Source: Erinaceus europaeus (lineage: Eukaryota; Chordata; Mammalia; Eulipotyphla; Erinaceidae). Taken from it: a DNA stretch of 64,000 nucleotides. The notes under the pieces were generated by a model. That model worked only from the letters and a program-made list of their open reading frames with translations. It did no database searches and was not told the DNA's origin. Position numbers and translations under genes: made by a program. Below are positions 45,779 through 56,885 of the stretch, in pieces (position 1 is the stretch's first letter; each line of letters begins with the position of its first letter). The DNA lies in contig NC_080165.1 of the NCBI RefSeq assembly GCF_950295315.1, positions 9,849,723-9,913,722 on the forward strand, given 5' to 3'.

Positions 45779-46790
45779 GACCCAGGTTCAAGGCCCCAGT
45801 CACCATCTGCACGAGTGATGAAGCAGGTCTGCAGGTGTCTAGCTTCCCATCCTCTCTCAATTTCTCTTTGCCCTATCGCAAAAGAAGACAATGATGACGA
45901 AGATGAAAACGAAGAGGAAGAAGAAAGAAGAAGAAGAAGAAGAAGAAGAAGAAGAAGAAGAAGAAGAAGAAGAAGAAGAAGAAGGAGAAGGAGAAGGAGA
46001 AGGAGAAGGAGAAGGAGAAGGAGAAGGAGAAGGAGAAGGAGAAGGAGAAGGAGAAGGAGAAGGAGAAGGAGAAGGAGAAGGAGAAAAAGAAGAAGAAGAA
46101 GAAGGAGAAGAAGAAGAAGGAGGAGAAGGAGAAGAAGAAGAAGAAGAAGAAGAAGAAGAAGAAGAAGAAGAAGAAGAAGAAGAAGAAGAAGGAGAAGGAG
46201 AAGGAGAAGGAGAAGGAGAAGGAGAAGGAGAAGGAGAAGGAGAAGGAGAAAAAGAAGAAGAAGAAGAAGGAGAAGAAGAAGAAGGAGGAGAAGGAGAAGA
46301 AGAAGAAGAAGAAGAAGAAGAAGAAGAAGAAGAAGAAGAAGAAGAAGAAGAAGAAGAAGAAGAAGAAGAAGAAGAAGAAGGAGAAGGAGAAGGAGAAGGA
46401 GAAGGAGAAGGAGAAGGAGAAGGAGAAAAAGAAGAAGAAGAAGAAGGAGAAGAAGAAGAAGGAGGAGAAGGAGAAGAAGAAGAAGAAGAAGAAGAAGAAG
46501 AAGAAGAAGAAGAAGAAGAAGAAGAAGAAGAAGAAGAAGAAGAAGGAGAAGGAGAAGGAGAAGGAGAAGGAGAAGGAGAAGGAGAAGGAGAAGGAGAAGG
46601 AGAAGGAGAAGGAGAAGGAGAGGAAGAGGAAGAAGGAGAAGAAGAAGGAGGAGGAGAAGGAGAAGAAGAAAGAAAGAAACAAAGAAAGAGGGAAAGAAAG
46701 AAGAAATGACTAACAGGAGCAGTGGATTTGTAGGGCCAGCACTGAGTCCCAGCAATGATCCTGTAGGCAATAAAATTAATTAATTAATCT
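45779..46790 (+). mobile_element. SINE split by a giant GAA/GGAGAA expansion
   Basis: Left of the array: GACCCAGGTTCAAGGCCCC, GTGATGAAGCAGGTCTGCAG and CTCAATTTCTCTTTGCCC. Right of it: AGGAGCAGTGGATTTGTAGG and CCCAGCAATGATCCTGTAGG, the longer 3' part of the SINE. The array lies where other copies have the CAACAA/AATAA-rich part. Confidence 0.85.
45905..46680 (+). repeat. (GAA)n/(GGAGAA)n array with higher-order structure
   Basis: About 775 bp of nearly pure A/G on the plus strand. Blocks of (GAA)n alternate with (GGAGAA)n, and the landmark GAGAAAAAGAAGAAG recurs at 46081, 46246 and 46423 (spacings 165 and 177), each time followed by the same GAAGGAGGAGAAGG pattern. The 358-aa poly-Leu, 322-aa poly-Arg, 272-aa Glu/Gly and 269-aa Ser/Phe frames are translations of this array and not genes. 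Confidence 0.97.
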
Positions 46791-47049
46791 AAAGCTTACT
46801 TCTCCCATTTAAAAACTAGCCTTTTTATCATTTTAATTTATAAAAGAATTCAAAATAAGTTCTAGTCTCAGATTGTCCCCAGGTATTTCTTAAGACCAAT
46901 TCTCTTTTATTTTTACTGGAAATAACATTTTGTTCTTCCCCTGTTAGTCCCTGGTAGTCTGAGAATATCTTCTAAAACTCTTGAGAACTTACTTGAATTT
47001 TTAGATTTTTTTCCAAGTGTTTTGATGGTATTGGCACTAGATGTAGAAT
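46791..47049. other. No gene seen
   Basis: Unclassified. Confidence 0.45.
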
Positions 47050-47280
47050 TTAATCCTGGGGCCACATGATGGCACAACTGATTAAATGCCACATTACAGT
47101 GCAGGAGAACCTGGGTTCAAGCCCCTGGTCACCTCCTGCAAGAGGGAAACTTCGCAAGTGGTGAAGCAGAGCTGCAGGGGTGTCTCTCTCCCTTTCTATC
47201 TCTCTCTCTCTCTCCTCTCAGTTTCTCTCTGTCTCTATCCAATACTACTAATAAATAAATAATAGTAAAAAATTAATCCT
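47050..47280 (+). mobile_element. SINE-B with 8-bp duplication
   Basis: Body 47058-47272; TTAATCCT at 47050-47057 and 47273-47280. (CT)n growth in the pyrimidine block. Confidence 0.9.
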
Positions 47281-47576
47281 ACCTGATGTGACATTTATTT
47301 TATTAGGAGGAATAAAATGTCTTTCAACTTGTCAAAATGTTGCACCCCCAACCCATCACCCACCCATGTGGTGTTCATTTTGGAATACTAATGACTTACA
47401 GAGATGCTGTCCTACTGGTTTCTGGCAACTGAGTATTGCACTTTGCAGTACTTGTGGTTAAACCAGCCTAAATGCCTAATGTGTGAATTGTAAAGTATTT
47501 TCTTAGAACTGCTGATCATGGTGTGTGTGGTGCAGAGGCATGGCTATGGAGTAGGAGCCTTCACACCGCTCTCCTG
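47281..47576. other. No gene seen
   Basis: Unclassified. Confidence 0.4.
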
Positions 47577-47652
47577 ATAATCTAGGAAAAACATCTTTGA
47601 ACTGTATGAGGGTAGTGTTGCCATTCTCTCCCTATCAATCAAAAACCCATGT
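47577..47652 (-). repeat. Unclassified repeat, copy 2
   Basis: Reverse complement shares TTTTTGATTGATAGG and ACTACCC-ATACAGTTCAAAG with 44086-44155. It directly precedes an L1 insertion. Confidence 0.6.
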
Positions 47653-47653
47653 A

Positions 47654-49955
47654 GTATATCCCTAGGAGAGGAATTAGGAATGTATACTCCAAGGACACCA
47701 TAAGACCCAACCAAAAAGTTATGTGTACACCGATGTTCATAGCAGCACAATTCATAATAGCTAAAACCTGGAAGCAAACCAGGTGCCCAACAACAGATGA
47801 GTTGCTGAGAAAGCTGTGGTATATACACACAATGGAATACTATGCAGCTATGAAGAACAATGAACCCACCTTCTCTTACCCATCTAGGATGGAGCTAAAA
47901 GAATTATTAAGTGAGATAAGTCAGAAAGACAAAGATAAGTCTGGGATGAACCCACTCATAAACAGAAGTTGAGAAAGAATCAAAGAAAGGGAAACTCAAA
48001 GCAGGATCTGACTGAGTTTGGAGTAGGGCACCAAAGTAAAAATCTCTGAGTGGAGGGTGAGAGTAGATGTTCAGTTTCACCTAGTGGTGGTGGGGGGGGG
48101 GGTTGGGACACAGTCCTTTGGTGGTGGGAAGGGTGATGATGTACACTCCTATTAACTTGTAGTCTCATAAATCACTTTTTAATTAATATGAGTGGGGAAA
48201 AACTAATTGAATTTCTCAAACCTTTTAATGCACAGGCCATAGGCTGAGTATATATTCCTTCAGTCTAAGCACTTAAGACTTCAAATGTATAACCAGAATG
48301 AATTTTAACAGTGGTCTCAAATTTTTAATACATTTCTAATAATGACTTGTTCTTTGAAATGTGGACATTTCTAAAATCTTAGACCATGGAGAAAAGAAGC
48401 AACTGGTGGTGTTATCTTATAAGACACAGCTACATATAAATAATTTCAAAGAGCATAAATTATGGTGATGTCGTGTATGATACAGGAAATCATAAGAATG
48501 GGATCTTCAAAGTTAACCCAGTTGCCAAATGATCTGATTATAGCAATAACTATCTATTGCCTTCTTAAACCCTAAGACAGCAGGAACCTCCTGCTTCCTC
48601 TATAATTCCCATATTCTCCCCAGTCCTAGAAAATCTAGGGTCGCGATCACTTTTCTGCATGCTTCTCTCAATTCATACCAAATGATGCTGCATCTGGTGA
48701 TCCCAACCTAATCAATGTGACATGTAGCACCTCGGCATGCTTCACTTCAGACTGTGTCCAGAGAGGACAGGTGTGGAATGTTAACCCTTCAGCCTTATTA
48801 CTTAGGGGAGACCTTTCCTTTCTCATAGGATTCTCTAATTCCATTTCCTAACAATGTACTCAGTCACTCCAAAGCTAACCTTATCAAAGTAAGGACTGCA
48901 AAAGCTGAGTAAGAGCAAGAGACTGGCATACTTTAATGATGACTCTTCAATCACTATAGGCCTCCCCATTATCTGGGGCCCTAGTCGGAGAGTCCTGAGA
49001 TTCCCACACAGACATGATGGGCCTAGACTTCAAATAGATCCATCTCTCCATTGTTACCAGTCATCTTCATCTAAAACAACACAACAGACCCCTTTGTGTA
49101 CCCCCATAGGACATTGCCCTCAGTGTGGATCAACAATGATAGAGAATGTTTCATCCTCTGAAGGGAGACTGGACAAGATACTCTATCTACCACCTGAGGA
49201 AGATGGTCCTACTCATGACCACAGAATGTGAGCTCAGATCTACAAGGATGCAGAGGTCACATAGGCCCTAAGCTGAATATGGGCCCTAGATCAAATTGAT
49301 GGGGTTTACAGTCAACAATATTTATACACCTTTTCCCATAGTTGGGAGCTACTTTCTTCCTTGACCCAGCTTTCTAGCCCTTTTTACATCATCTCCCGAG
49401 ACAATAACTTGGGTCCACCTGCATATCCGAGGTCAGGCTCAGGAAAGAACTAATATAGGCATGGGCTCTTTGGAATATAACTAAAATAGACCTACTAGCT
49501 ATCTACAAAATGAAACCTCAAATCTTCATCTGCAGTATTCCAACCTTTAGTTTCATGATTAGTCAATTATTTGACTTTGTATGTTAACTCTTTTTGCATC
49601 CACCAGGTTCCAGACGCTACAGTGATGCCAACCGGATGTCCCTGGGCAGACAACCCCTCCAGTTTTCCTGGAGCCCCACTTCCCCACCCCACTAGAGAAA
49701 GAGAGAGACAGGCTGGGAGCATGGATCGACCTGCCAACTCCCATTTTCAGCGCAGAAGCAACTACAGAAGTCAAACCTTCTACCTTCTGCACTCCATAAT
49801 GACCTTGGGCCCTTGGGATAAAGAATAGGAAAGCTATCAGGGGAGGTGAGGGGATATGGAGTTCTGATGGTGGGAATTGTGTGGAATTGAACCCCTCTTA
49901 TCCTACAGTTTTGTCAGTGTTTCCCTTTTATAAATAAAAATTAATAAAAACAGAA
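47654..49955 (+). mobile_element. L1: L1 (type 1, older) with short 5' inversion, 2.3 kb
   Basis: 47654-47676 is the reverse complement of ORF2 near 4750-4770 (TAATTCCTCTCCTAGGGATA when inverted). From about 47682 sense ORF2 continues (TATACTCCAAGGACACC), with stop INRS at 47970-47972. A long 3'UTR follows, including CAGTCACTCCAAAGCTAACC and AATTTGACTTTGTATGTTAA-type blocks, then TTTTGTCAGTGTTTCC and the tail. The layout fits twin priming. No clear target duplication. Confidence 0.87.
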
Positions 49956-50039
49956 AAAAAAATCCTGTATAATTTCTGATTCCCCAGCATGACATTATCA
50001 AGTAATAGGTTGGTATCCTCTAGACGCTTCATAGGCTAA

Positions 50040-50705
50040 AAAATAAACAATGAAAAGTCACCTGAAAACCCAACAAAATACAACCAGGATTTCTTCAGAA
50101 ACTCACTAAGCTCCAGCTACCAAGTTGCAGATGCTACTATAATTCCACCCTTAACTTTCTGGGCAGATGACTTCACCAATATATCCCAAAACCTTACCTC
50201 TCCAGAGTCCTATCCCACCAGGAAAAGATAGAAACAGGCTGGAGATAGGGATCCACCTGCCAAAGCCCATGCCCAGTAAAGAAGCAATTACAGAAGCCAG
50301 ACCTTCTGCCTTCTGCACCCCCAAAAGAATGCTGGTCTATACTTCCATAGGGGAAGCAATGTTAGGGGAAGGTAACCAGAGGGCTCTGAACTCCAATTCC
50401 ATCAGGACCCAAAAGAGAGTAGAGGGGATGGGAGGAGGGGAAGGAAGGACACTTAGAAGTAGTAGGAGTGACTTAGAAAGAAGGAGAAGGCAAAACTGTA
50501 GGGACAAAAGGGGTCAATGCATATAATTATAGACAGATAGTTATAAAAATAATAGTCAACCCATATTTGCAGTCTTGGAATGATTACTGAAGTTTCCAAT
50601 GGAAAGAGTGGGGAAACAGAACTCTGGTGGTGGGAAAGGTATGGAATTATACCTCTGTATCTTATATTTTTATACATCAATATTAAAGTATTAATAAAAA
50701 ATAAA
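50040..50705 (+). mobile_element. Ancient L1 3'UTR end
   Basis: Shares CAATTACAGAAGCCAGACCT and the ACTCTGGTGGTGGGAAAGGT/GGAATTATACCTCTGTATC end with the other 3'UTRs but is much more diverged, with a private purine-rich interior (50400-50500). Confidence 0.78.
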
Positions 50706-51214
50706 ATGAAACAACTATAATAAATAATAAAAATAAATACATGAATAAAAATTGGCCAATGTCGGGGAATAATTGCTGAGCATATTTTATAGTATTCTAT
50801 AAGTTTCCTCTATCTAAGGGAGGAATTAATATTTATTACATGAGATTTTTGGAATGTGAATAAAGTCATTCATTAACATTAGATTCCACAATTCCACTAT
50901 TATCACTTGGATCACATTTATATCCTATCAGATAAAAGTTAGTGAGCTCTGTATTAGAAATTTTTAAGTATAAGTAATTTTTACTTACTTAGTCTGATCA
51001 TAAAAAAAAAAAAGGCATTGAAAGTCATTGGAGAATCAACTGGAAATATGTTGTTAATGTCTGATCTCCATGTAGGAAATTGGTGACATTATAAAATCAT
51101 GAAAAAGCAAATATCAACTCCTGCAAAGTGCGTTTGGAGGCCATATACCTCCTGCAAACTTATATCTAAATATCCCAATTAGTGTTTGCTTAGACACCAT
51201 ATGTACTAAGATTA
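50706..51214. other. No gene seen
   Basis: Unclassified, AT-rich; A-run at 51002-51013. Confidence 0.45.
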
Positions 51215-51495
51215 AAATGACAAAAAGTTTAGCACTCTCAGGCCAAAGCTGAAAAACAAGATCAGATAAGAAAACACAAGTAGAGCCTGAAATGGAATTG
51301 GTGTATTGCACCAAAGTAAAATACTCTGGGGTGGTTGGGTGGGGAGAATACAGGTCCAAGAAGGATGACAGAGGACCTAGTGGGGGTTGTATTGTTGTAT
51401 GGGAAACTGGGGAATGTTATGCATGTACAAACTATTGTACTTACTGTTGAATGTAAAACATTAATTCCCTAATAAAAAAAAAAAAAGAAAGTTAA
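51215..51495 (+). mobile_element. 5'-truncated L1 3' end (type 2)
   Basis: CTCAGGCCAAAGCTGAAAAA, AGGATGACAGAGGACCTAGT, TTATGCATGTACAAACTATT, ACATTAATTCCCTAATAAAA. Confidence 0.92.
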
Positions 51496-51957
51496 AAAAA
51501 AAGAGTTTAGCACGAGGCTAATTTTTACTTTTTCTAGTAGCGTTGTTCTGATATATGGTGAGTTTTTGGTGATGTTGTTATTGTTGATAGGTGACCTTTT
51601 AAAATGTCGCTCATACTGGCCTGGATATTATACCTTCATTTAGAAATGGCAGGATCTGAAGAGATTTTTGAGGAGAGTCAGAGTAGGTGCTGTCTTCCTC
51701 CAGCCCCCCAAACCTGTTTTCACTGAAAGAAAATGTTGCTTTTTGGAAATTGGCTGGTTCCTGGTATGACTGGAGTAGTCTATACATCATTGATTCCTGT
51801 GAGCGGAATATTTATCAAATACCACTAGTTTATGCTAAAGGAAAACAACCAAGAAAGTGTCTTTGGTTAAAATGAGACCATCTAAACATCACACACAAAA
51901 AATAATGACTTTGGTAGTTCAAAACCCATCTATATGTGTTTAAAAAAAAATCCATGA
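51496..51957. other. No gene seen
   Basis: Unclassified. Confidence 0.45.
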
Positions 51958-52105
51958 TTGGTCGAGTGAACTAGCTCACTTAGATAATGTCCTGCTTTGC
52001 CAAGTACATGACCAGGGATTGCATCTGACCGTCACCATACTGAACAAGGCTTTGGTGTTGTGATCTCTTCCACTCTCTCTGCCACTCTGTATCTAAAAAT
52101 TAAAA
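51958..52105 (+). mobile_element. Old tRNA-SINE-like segment
   Basis: GGTCGAGTGAACTAGCTCAC, CCAGGGATTGCATCTGACCG and CTCTCTGCCACTCTGTATC; an older relative of SINE-C by layout. Confidence 0.5.
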
Positions 52106-52268
52106 GGAAAATAGTCCCTGATTTCAAACTGAAAATACAACTAAACAAATCCTATTGAGATTTATCTAGTATATCAAGTTTTTTTTTTATTATACTGAAA
52201 ACTGAAAATAAGGGACAATGAATCAAAACGTAGTCATCTAATTGATATCCAAAATAATGAAATAGTGC

Positions 52269-52564
52269 ATGAATACATCTTTTATTTATGTATTTATTCC
52301 CTTTCGTTGCCCTTGTTGTTTTATTGTTGTAGTTATTATTCATGTCATTGTTATCAGATAGGACAGAGAGAAATGGAGAGAGGAGGGGAAGACAGAGGCG
52401 GGAGAGAAAGCTAAGACTCCTTTAGACCTGCTTCACTGCTTGTGAAGAGACTCCCCTGCAGGTGGGGAGCCCAGGCTTGAAGCCAGATCCTTAAGCTAGT
52501 CCTTGCACTTCGTGCCACTTGGCTTAACCCGCTATGCTACCGCCCAACTCCCGGATGAAAACAT
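52269..52564 (-). mobile_element. SINE-A, antisense
   Basis: Body about 52279-52552 from TTATTCCCTTTCGTTGCCC to GCTACCGCCCAACTCCC. Flanks ATGAATACAT and ATGAAAACAT are a likely duplication with one mismatch. Confidence 0.9.
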
Positions 52565-52631
52565 ATTCTTCTTATCATCATTATTGTTTATTATTATTTT
52601 TATGCATGTATGATCCCACTGCTCTTGATAG

Positions 52632-52690
52632 ACTTCCTTCCTTCCTTCCTTCCTTCCTTCCTTCCTTCCTTCCTTCCTTCCTTCCTTCCT
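52632..52690 (+). repeat. (CTTC)n microsatellite
   Basis: About 14 perfect tetranucleotide units, at the T-rich tail side of an antisense old SINE. Confidence 0.97.
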
Positions 52691-52880
52691 TTCTTTTGTT
52701 GTTGTTGAAGGAAGATAGATAGGCTAGTAGACAAGAAACGTGCACCAGAGCACTGCTTTCTGGCCTGGGAAGCTTTTTCCCTTCTGCATGGTGCTGCCAG
52801 GTACTATGTAGGGAATCAAAGCTGGGTCCTTACACATTGTAAAGTGTGTCTTCCACCAGGTCAGCTATGTCTTGACTCCT
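52691..52880 (-). mobile_element. Old SINE, antisense
   Basis: GTGCACCAGAGCACTGCTTT, GAATCAAAGCTGGGTCCTTA and a CCAGGTCAGCTATG head; mixes features of the older families. Confidence 0.55.
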
Positions 52881-52912
52881 GTGTAATTATCCTTAAAAAT
52901 AATTCCAGCTCC

Positions 52913-53045
52913 AGTGAAGGGCAGATAGCATAATGGTTATGCAAACAGACTCTCATGCCTGAGGATTCAAAGTCCCAGGTTCAATCCCCCGTACCACCAT
53001 AAGCCAGAGCTGAACAGTGCTCTGGTTAAAAAAAAAAATCTTTTT
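52913..53045 (+). mobile_element. SINE-C, best-preserved copy in the window
   Basis: GGGCAGATAGCATAATGGTT, CAGACTCTCATGCCTGAGGA, B-box-like GGTTCAATCCC, GAGCTGAACAGTGCTCTGG and an A-rich tail. Confidence 0.85.
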
Positions 53046-53837
53046 TAAATAAATAATAATTCCTATTCCAATTTCTCTTGACATAATTTAGCAGTAGAAA
53101 TACGGAAGTGGGGGTAAGAGTGGTATATATAGAAGGCATTTGACTGTAAAAGATAATTGGCTTTGAGTTTCTACATGCAACAAGTCTTTATTAGAGCAGG
53201 CACTCATTTTAAAATGCCTTTTTGAGCAATACTAACATGAAATATTTATAAATGGCAAAACAGCTAATCAGGAAAAGAGTCTGTGATTTCAATGAGAGAT
53301 ACTGATTCTTTCTAGACAGTAGACAGAGTCACCCCTGCATTCTCTGAGCAGCGGGGATGGTGTGAAAGAGAAGATGAATTTGGACTTGAAGGTGACTCAC
53401 CATTGTGTGTGCCATGAGGGAGTAGCTCAAATATTTGTGAATAGAACTGTAAGTAGAGTTGAGGTAAATATCCTCAGAGGCTACTTTAAACACAGATTAG
53501 CCATGGAAAGTTTCCAATGAAGGCATTTAAATGTTTCCTTTTGTTTCAGAACTGCATTTTTGTTTGTAATTAAAGATAAAAAAATCTGTATTAAGAAGTT
53601 AAATATTGCTGACAGGAAGTTAGACTGATACATTAGGCTATTACTCTAGATAATGGACTTTGAGTCAGTGGACTGCTCAAGTTAAACTGGAAATGCAAAG
53701 GAGGAAGTTTTGATATGAGATAAATTAACACGAGAGATTAAGAAACATCAAAATGGCATGACTGGATGTGGGAGAACAGTGCAAGAAGTAAGATGAATAC
53801 ACAAATATTAAATTTATTTAAGAAAAATAGCAAATAG

Positions 53838-53840
<3 letters not shown>
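53046..53840. other. No gene seen
   Basis: Unclassified sequence, no repeat recognised. Confidence 0.45.

Positions 53841-53887
<47 letters not shown>
53841..53887 (+). repeat. (TG)n microsatellite
   Basis: About 23 uninterrupted TG units. Confidence 0.98.
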
Positions 53888-53890
<3 letters not shown>

Positions 53891-54383
53891 ATTTTACCAT
53901 CCTCATCCAGTTGTTATACTAAAAATAGCCAGAGAATGAGGTTAACTCAACGTGTGCTTTAGCTCAAGGCTAGACCCAGGAAATTATTTATACCTTCAAA
54001 TCAGAAAAGAAACAAATCAATTACCCTTGCTGAAGGGTGACTATCTTGAGTAATTTTAAGGAAAAAAACTCAGGTCATTCTAAGGTGATATCTGGTAGAG
54101 TTACAAAAAGTTAGGTTAAAAATAAATACTAATTTATGATTTCTTTCATATCTATAATGATGTGTTTTGTAAAGGACAATATCACTAGGCATCTTAGGGT
54201 CAAGTATTTTAGAATTTCATGAATTTTTCAGCCATTCTAATATTTATACAATACAAATACTATCCTGCATTTTCTGAGATGAAGACTGACTTTGTATTAG
54301 CATTCCAAGGAAAACAATACCTTTGGGATAAATGATTTGTAGATTTATACCTTAAAAATTCCTGACTCTTTTCTTCCCAAACT
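53888..54383. other. No gene seen
   Basis: Unclassified. Confidence 0.45.
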
Positions 54384-54437
<54 letters not shown>

Positions 54438-54650
54438 TTTCTTTCTTTCTTTCCTTCTTTCCTTCTTTCTTCCCTTCTTTCCTCCCTCTCCCCTTTCTTT
54501 CTTTCCTTCCTCCCTCTCCCCTTTCTTTCTTCTCTTTCTTTCTTTCTGCCTTTCTTTCTTCTTTCTTTCTTTCTTTCTTTCTTTCCTTCTTCCCTCTCCC
54601 CTTTCTTCCTCTCTTTGTCTCTTTCTTTATCTCTTTCTTTCTTTTTCTAT
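54384..54650 (+). repeat. CTTT/CCTT-rich tract with repeated CCCTCTCCCCTTTCTT units
   Basis: Perfect (CTTT)n at the left degenerates into CCTT and CTCCC interruptions. CCTCCCTCTCCCCTTTCTTT occurs near 54481 and 54508, with a related unit near 54590. The Lys/Glu-rich antisense ORF is its translation. Confidence 0.95.
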
Positions 54651-54759
54651 TAGAGTTATTGATGTCGCTTGTTGCCTCCAAGACTAGACTGTACCCATCA
54701 GTCATTTTTTTCCCTTTTCCCTTTTTCTTTTTCTTGTTCGAGAATTAGAAACAGAGATA

Positions 54760-55115
54760 ACTATAGTACTGATCAGCTGCTCGTGAATGTTCTTTCCTGA
54801 CGGTGGGGTCTGTTGTTCATCATGCCATGTTCGTTGCATTGCTTGATGCTGTGGTCTATTTACATAATCACTGTCTTGCCTGAGACCCACCCTGCCTGCA
54901 GGGTATTGGTTTAATCCCCACTGGTTAGATGGAAGCTTTCTATGTTCTGTTCGTGCTCTTTTTTTGCTCTGCCTCCTCTCCTAGTCATTTCCTTTCCCCT
55001 TGCCACTTCCGGTGAAGAGATACATAAAAGGCGATGTATCTGATTAATAAAAGTGGGCATATTGCGTTCCCGCTCAGCCATGGTTGTCTCTCTCCCACCC
55101 AAGAAGTTAGCCCAG
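54760..55115 (+). mobile_element. LTR-like segment with TATA and polyadenylation signals
   Basis: ACATAAAAGGCGATG (55022-55036) looks like a TATA box and AATAAA follows at 55046-55051, after CTTGCCACTTCCGGTG. The pattern is that of a class I endogenous retrovirus LTR end. The left boundary and any 4-bp duplication are not clear; the right end may be near CCCAGCA at 55115. No viral coding sequence nearby. Confidence 0.5.
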
Positions 55116-55785
55116 CATATATATATTTTATGTATTACCTTGCACAAAGTAATTTGGGTACTCTACCAGATGAGCCACCACCACTCCCTCCAAATTTCTC
55201 AATACTTATATATTGTGTTCTGTAAATGAGAACTCAAAACATGGAGGGACACTGAACTGTTTTTTTTTATTTATTTATTGAGAACAAAAACATCTTTTTA
55301 CTTACCTAGGTAGCATAGGGATCCATTAATTATCAATGAGAGGAAGTGTCAAAGTATACAAGCAAAGAAGTGTTAATTTAGCTTCTGCACAGGAAAAGTT
55401 AAACAAAAACATTAGTGTTTTAAGACTAAGCACATTATGGTAGGAGAAAAGAGGGTTCTCCATATGTGCTTGAAGAAAGTATTAAATAGAACTGATTCAC
55501 AACTGGGCAGAATAAAATATGTAGCTTTAGCTCTGGGGAAGTCCATTCTAGCTTTGATTCTTGGTCAAGTTCAGAGTGGAATTAATGATGTTCAACCTAA
55601 AATATTACATTGCCCTGGGGATCAAAAATCTGTCCACTAATTATATTAGGTATCATATTTTTTTAAATTTGATGCAGCCAGTAGATTGTCTAATTCATCA
55701 AAATGACCATAAAGTCACAATAACACGACTGTAAACTTTTTGCTTTGAACTGTTGCATGGCCCAAAGACATTAAACAAAGACATT
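55116..55785. other. No gene seen
   Basis: Unclassified; a 67-aa frame at 55437-55640 is not recognised and I do not call it. Confidence 0.45.
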
Positions 55786-56185
55786 TGGCTTTGTATGTTA
55801 ACTCTCTTTTCAATCACCAGGTTCCAGATGCCAACCAGGATGCTGGCCAGGCTTCCCTGGATTGAAGACCCCACCAATATGTCCTGGAGCTCAGCTTCCC
55901 CAGAGACCCACCCTACTAGGGAAAGAGAGAGGCAGACTGGGAGCATGGACAGACCAGTCAACGCCCATGTTCAGCGGGGAAGCAATTACAGAAGCCAGAC
56001 CTTCTACCTTCTGCAACCCTCAATGACCCTGGGTCCATGCTCCCAGAGGGCTAGAGAATGGGAAAGCTACTGGGGAGGGGGTGGGATATGGAGATTGGGT
56101 GGTGGGAATTGTGTGGAGTTGTACCCCTCCTACCCTATGGTTTTGTTAATTAATCCTTTCTTAAATAAAAAAAAAAATAAATAAA
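55786..56185 (+). mobile_element. 5'-truncated L1 3' end (type 1, young)
   Basis: GGCTTTGTATGTTAACTCTC to CCTATGGTTTTGTTAATTAA and an AAATAAATAAATAA tail; nearly identical to 36440-36836. Confidence 0.94.
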
Positions 56186-56382
56186 TAAACACATTGGCAC
56201 TTTCAACAAGATACTAAACAGAAAAGAAACATTGTCTTTTATAACATGCTATTCTCAGAGGCGTAAAGTGGTATCTCGTCGTATTTATTGCATTTCTCTG
56301 ATAGTGACTTCAAGTACTTTCTCATTTGACCTTCTGGATCTCTTGTTTAGTGAAGATTATGCTCATGTCTCTATGTCTTTGT

Positions 56383-56885
56383 CTTTTTTTTTTTTTTTTG
56401 GAGGGTTAATGGTTTACAGTACAATTGTTGGCACATGAGTAAATTTTTTTTCGTCTCACCATGGTACATGTCTGCAAAACACTCTTACCTCAAACTGGCA
56501 TCTTTTCCACTGTCCTGCATGAAATGCCCACAGTTCTCCACCACAAGTTTCTCCCTAGCCTCCCTTCCCAGAATCCAGTATTTTGTTGCACTGTATCAAA
56601 CCCACTCCAAGTTTTACTTTGTGTTTCTCCTTTTTGTTCTTCTTAAGTTCTACCCGTGAGTGAGATCATCCCATTACACAAACATACCACAGCTCTATTA
56701 GTCACTTATCAGATTGCTTCCAATTTGGGGATAGTACAGATTGTGTTGCTAGGAACACAAGTACACACAGATCTCTTTGGAAAAGTATTTTTTATTTCTT
56801 TGGGTAAATCCTCAGGAAAGGAATTTCTAGGTTATAGGGGAAGTCTGTTTCTAACATTCTGAAGTTTCTCCAGACTGCTCTCTGC
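56383..56885 (-). mobile_element. Old L1 3'UTR and ORF2 C-terminus, antisense
   Basis: T-run, GGGTTAATGGTTTACAGTAC, GTACATGTCTGCAAAACACT, GTGAGTGAGATCATCCCATT, then ORF2-like AGGAAAGGAATTTCTAGGTT. A 3'UTR type different from the others. Confidence 0.75.

Noticed and set aside
45694..46783. Very long poly-Leu, poly-Arg, Glu/Gly and Ser/Phe reading frames (up to 358 aa)
   Set aside because: All are translations of one GAA/GGAGAA array on both strands; a three-base repeat has no stops in most frames.
55437..55640. 67-aa frame as a host exon
   Set aside because: No recognised domain, no splice or start context, length within chance expectation for AT-rich sequence.
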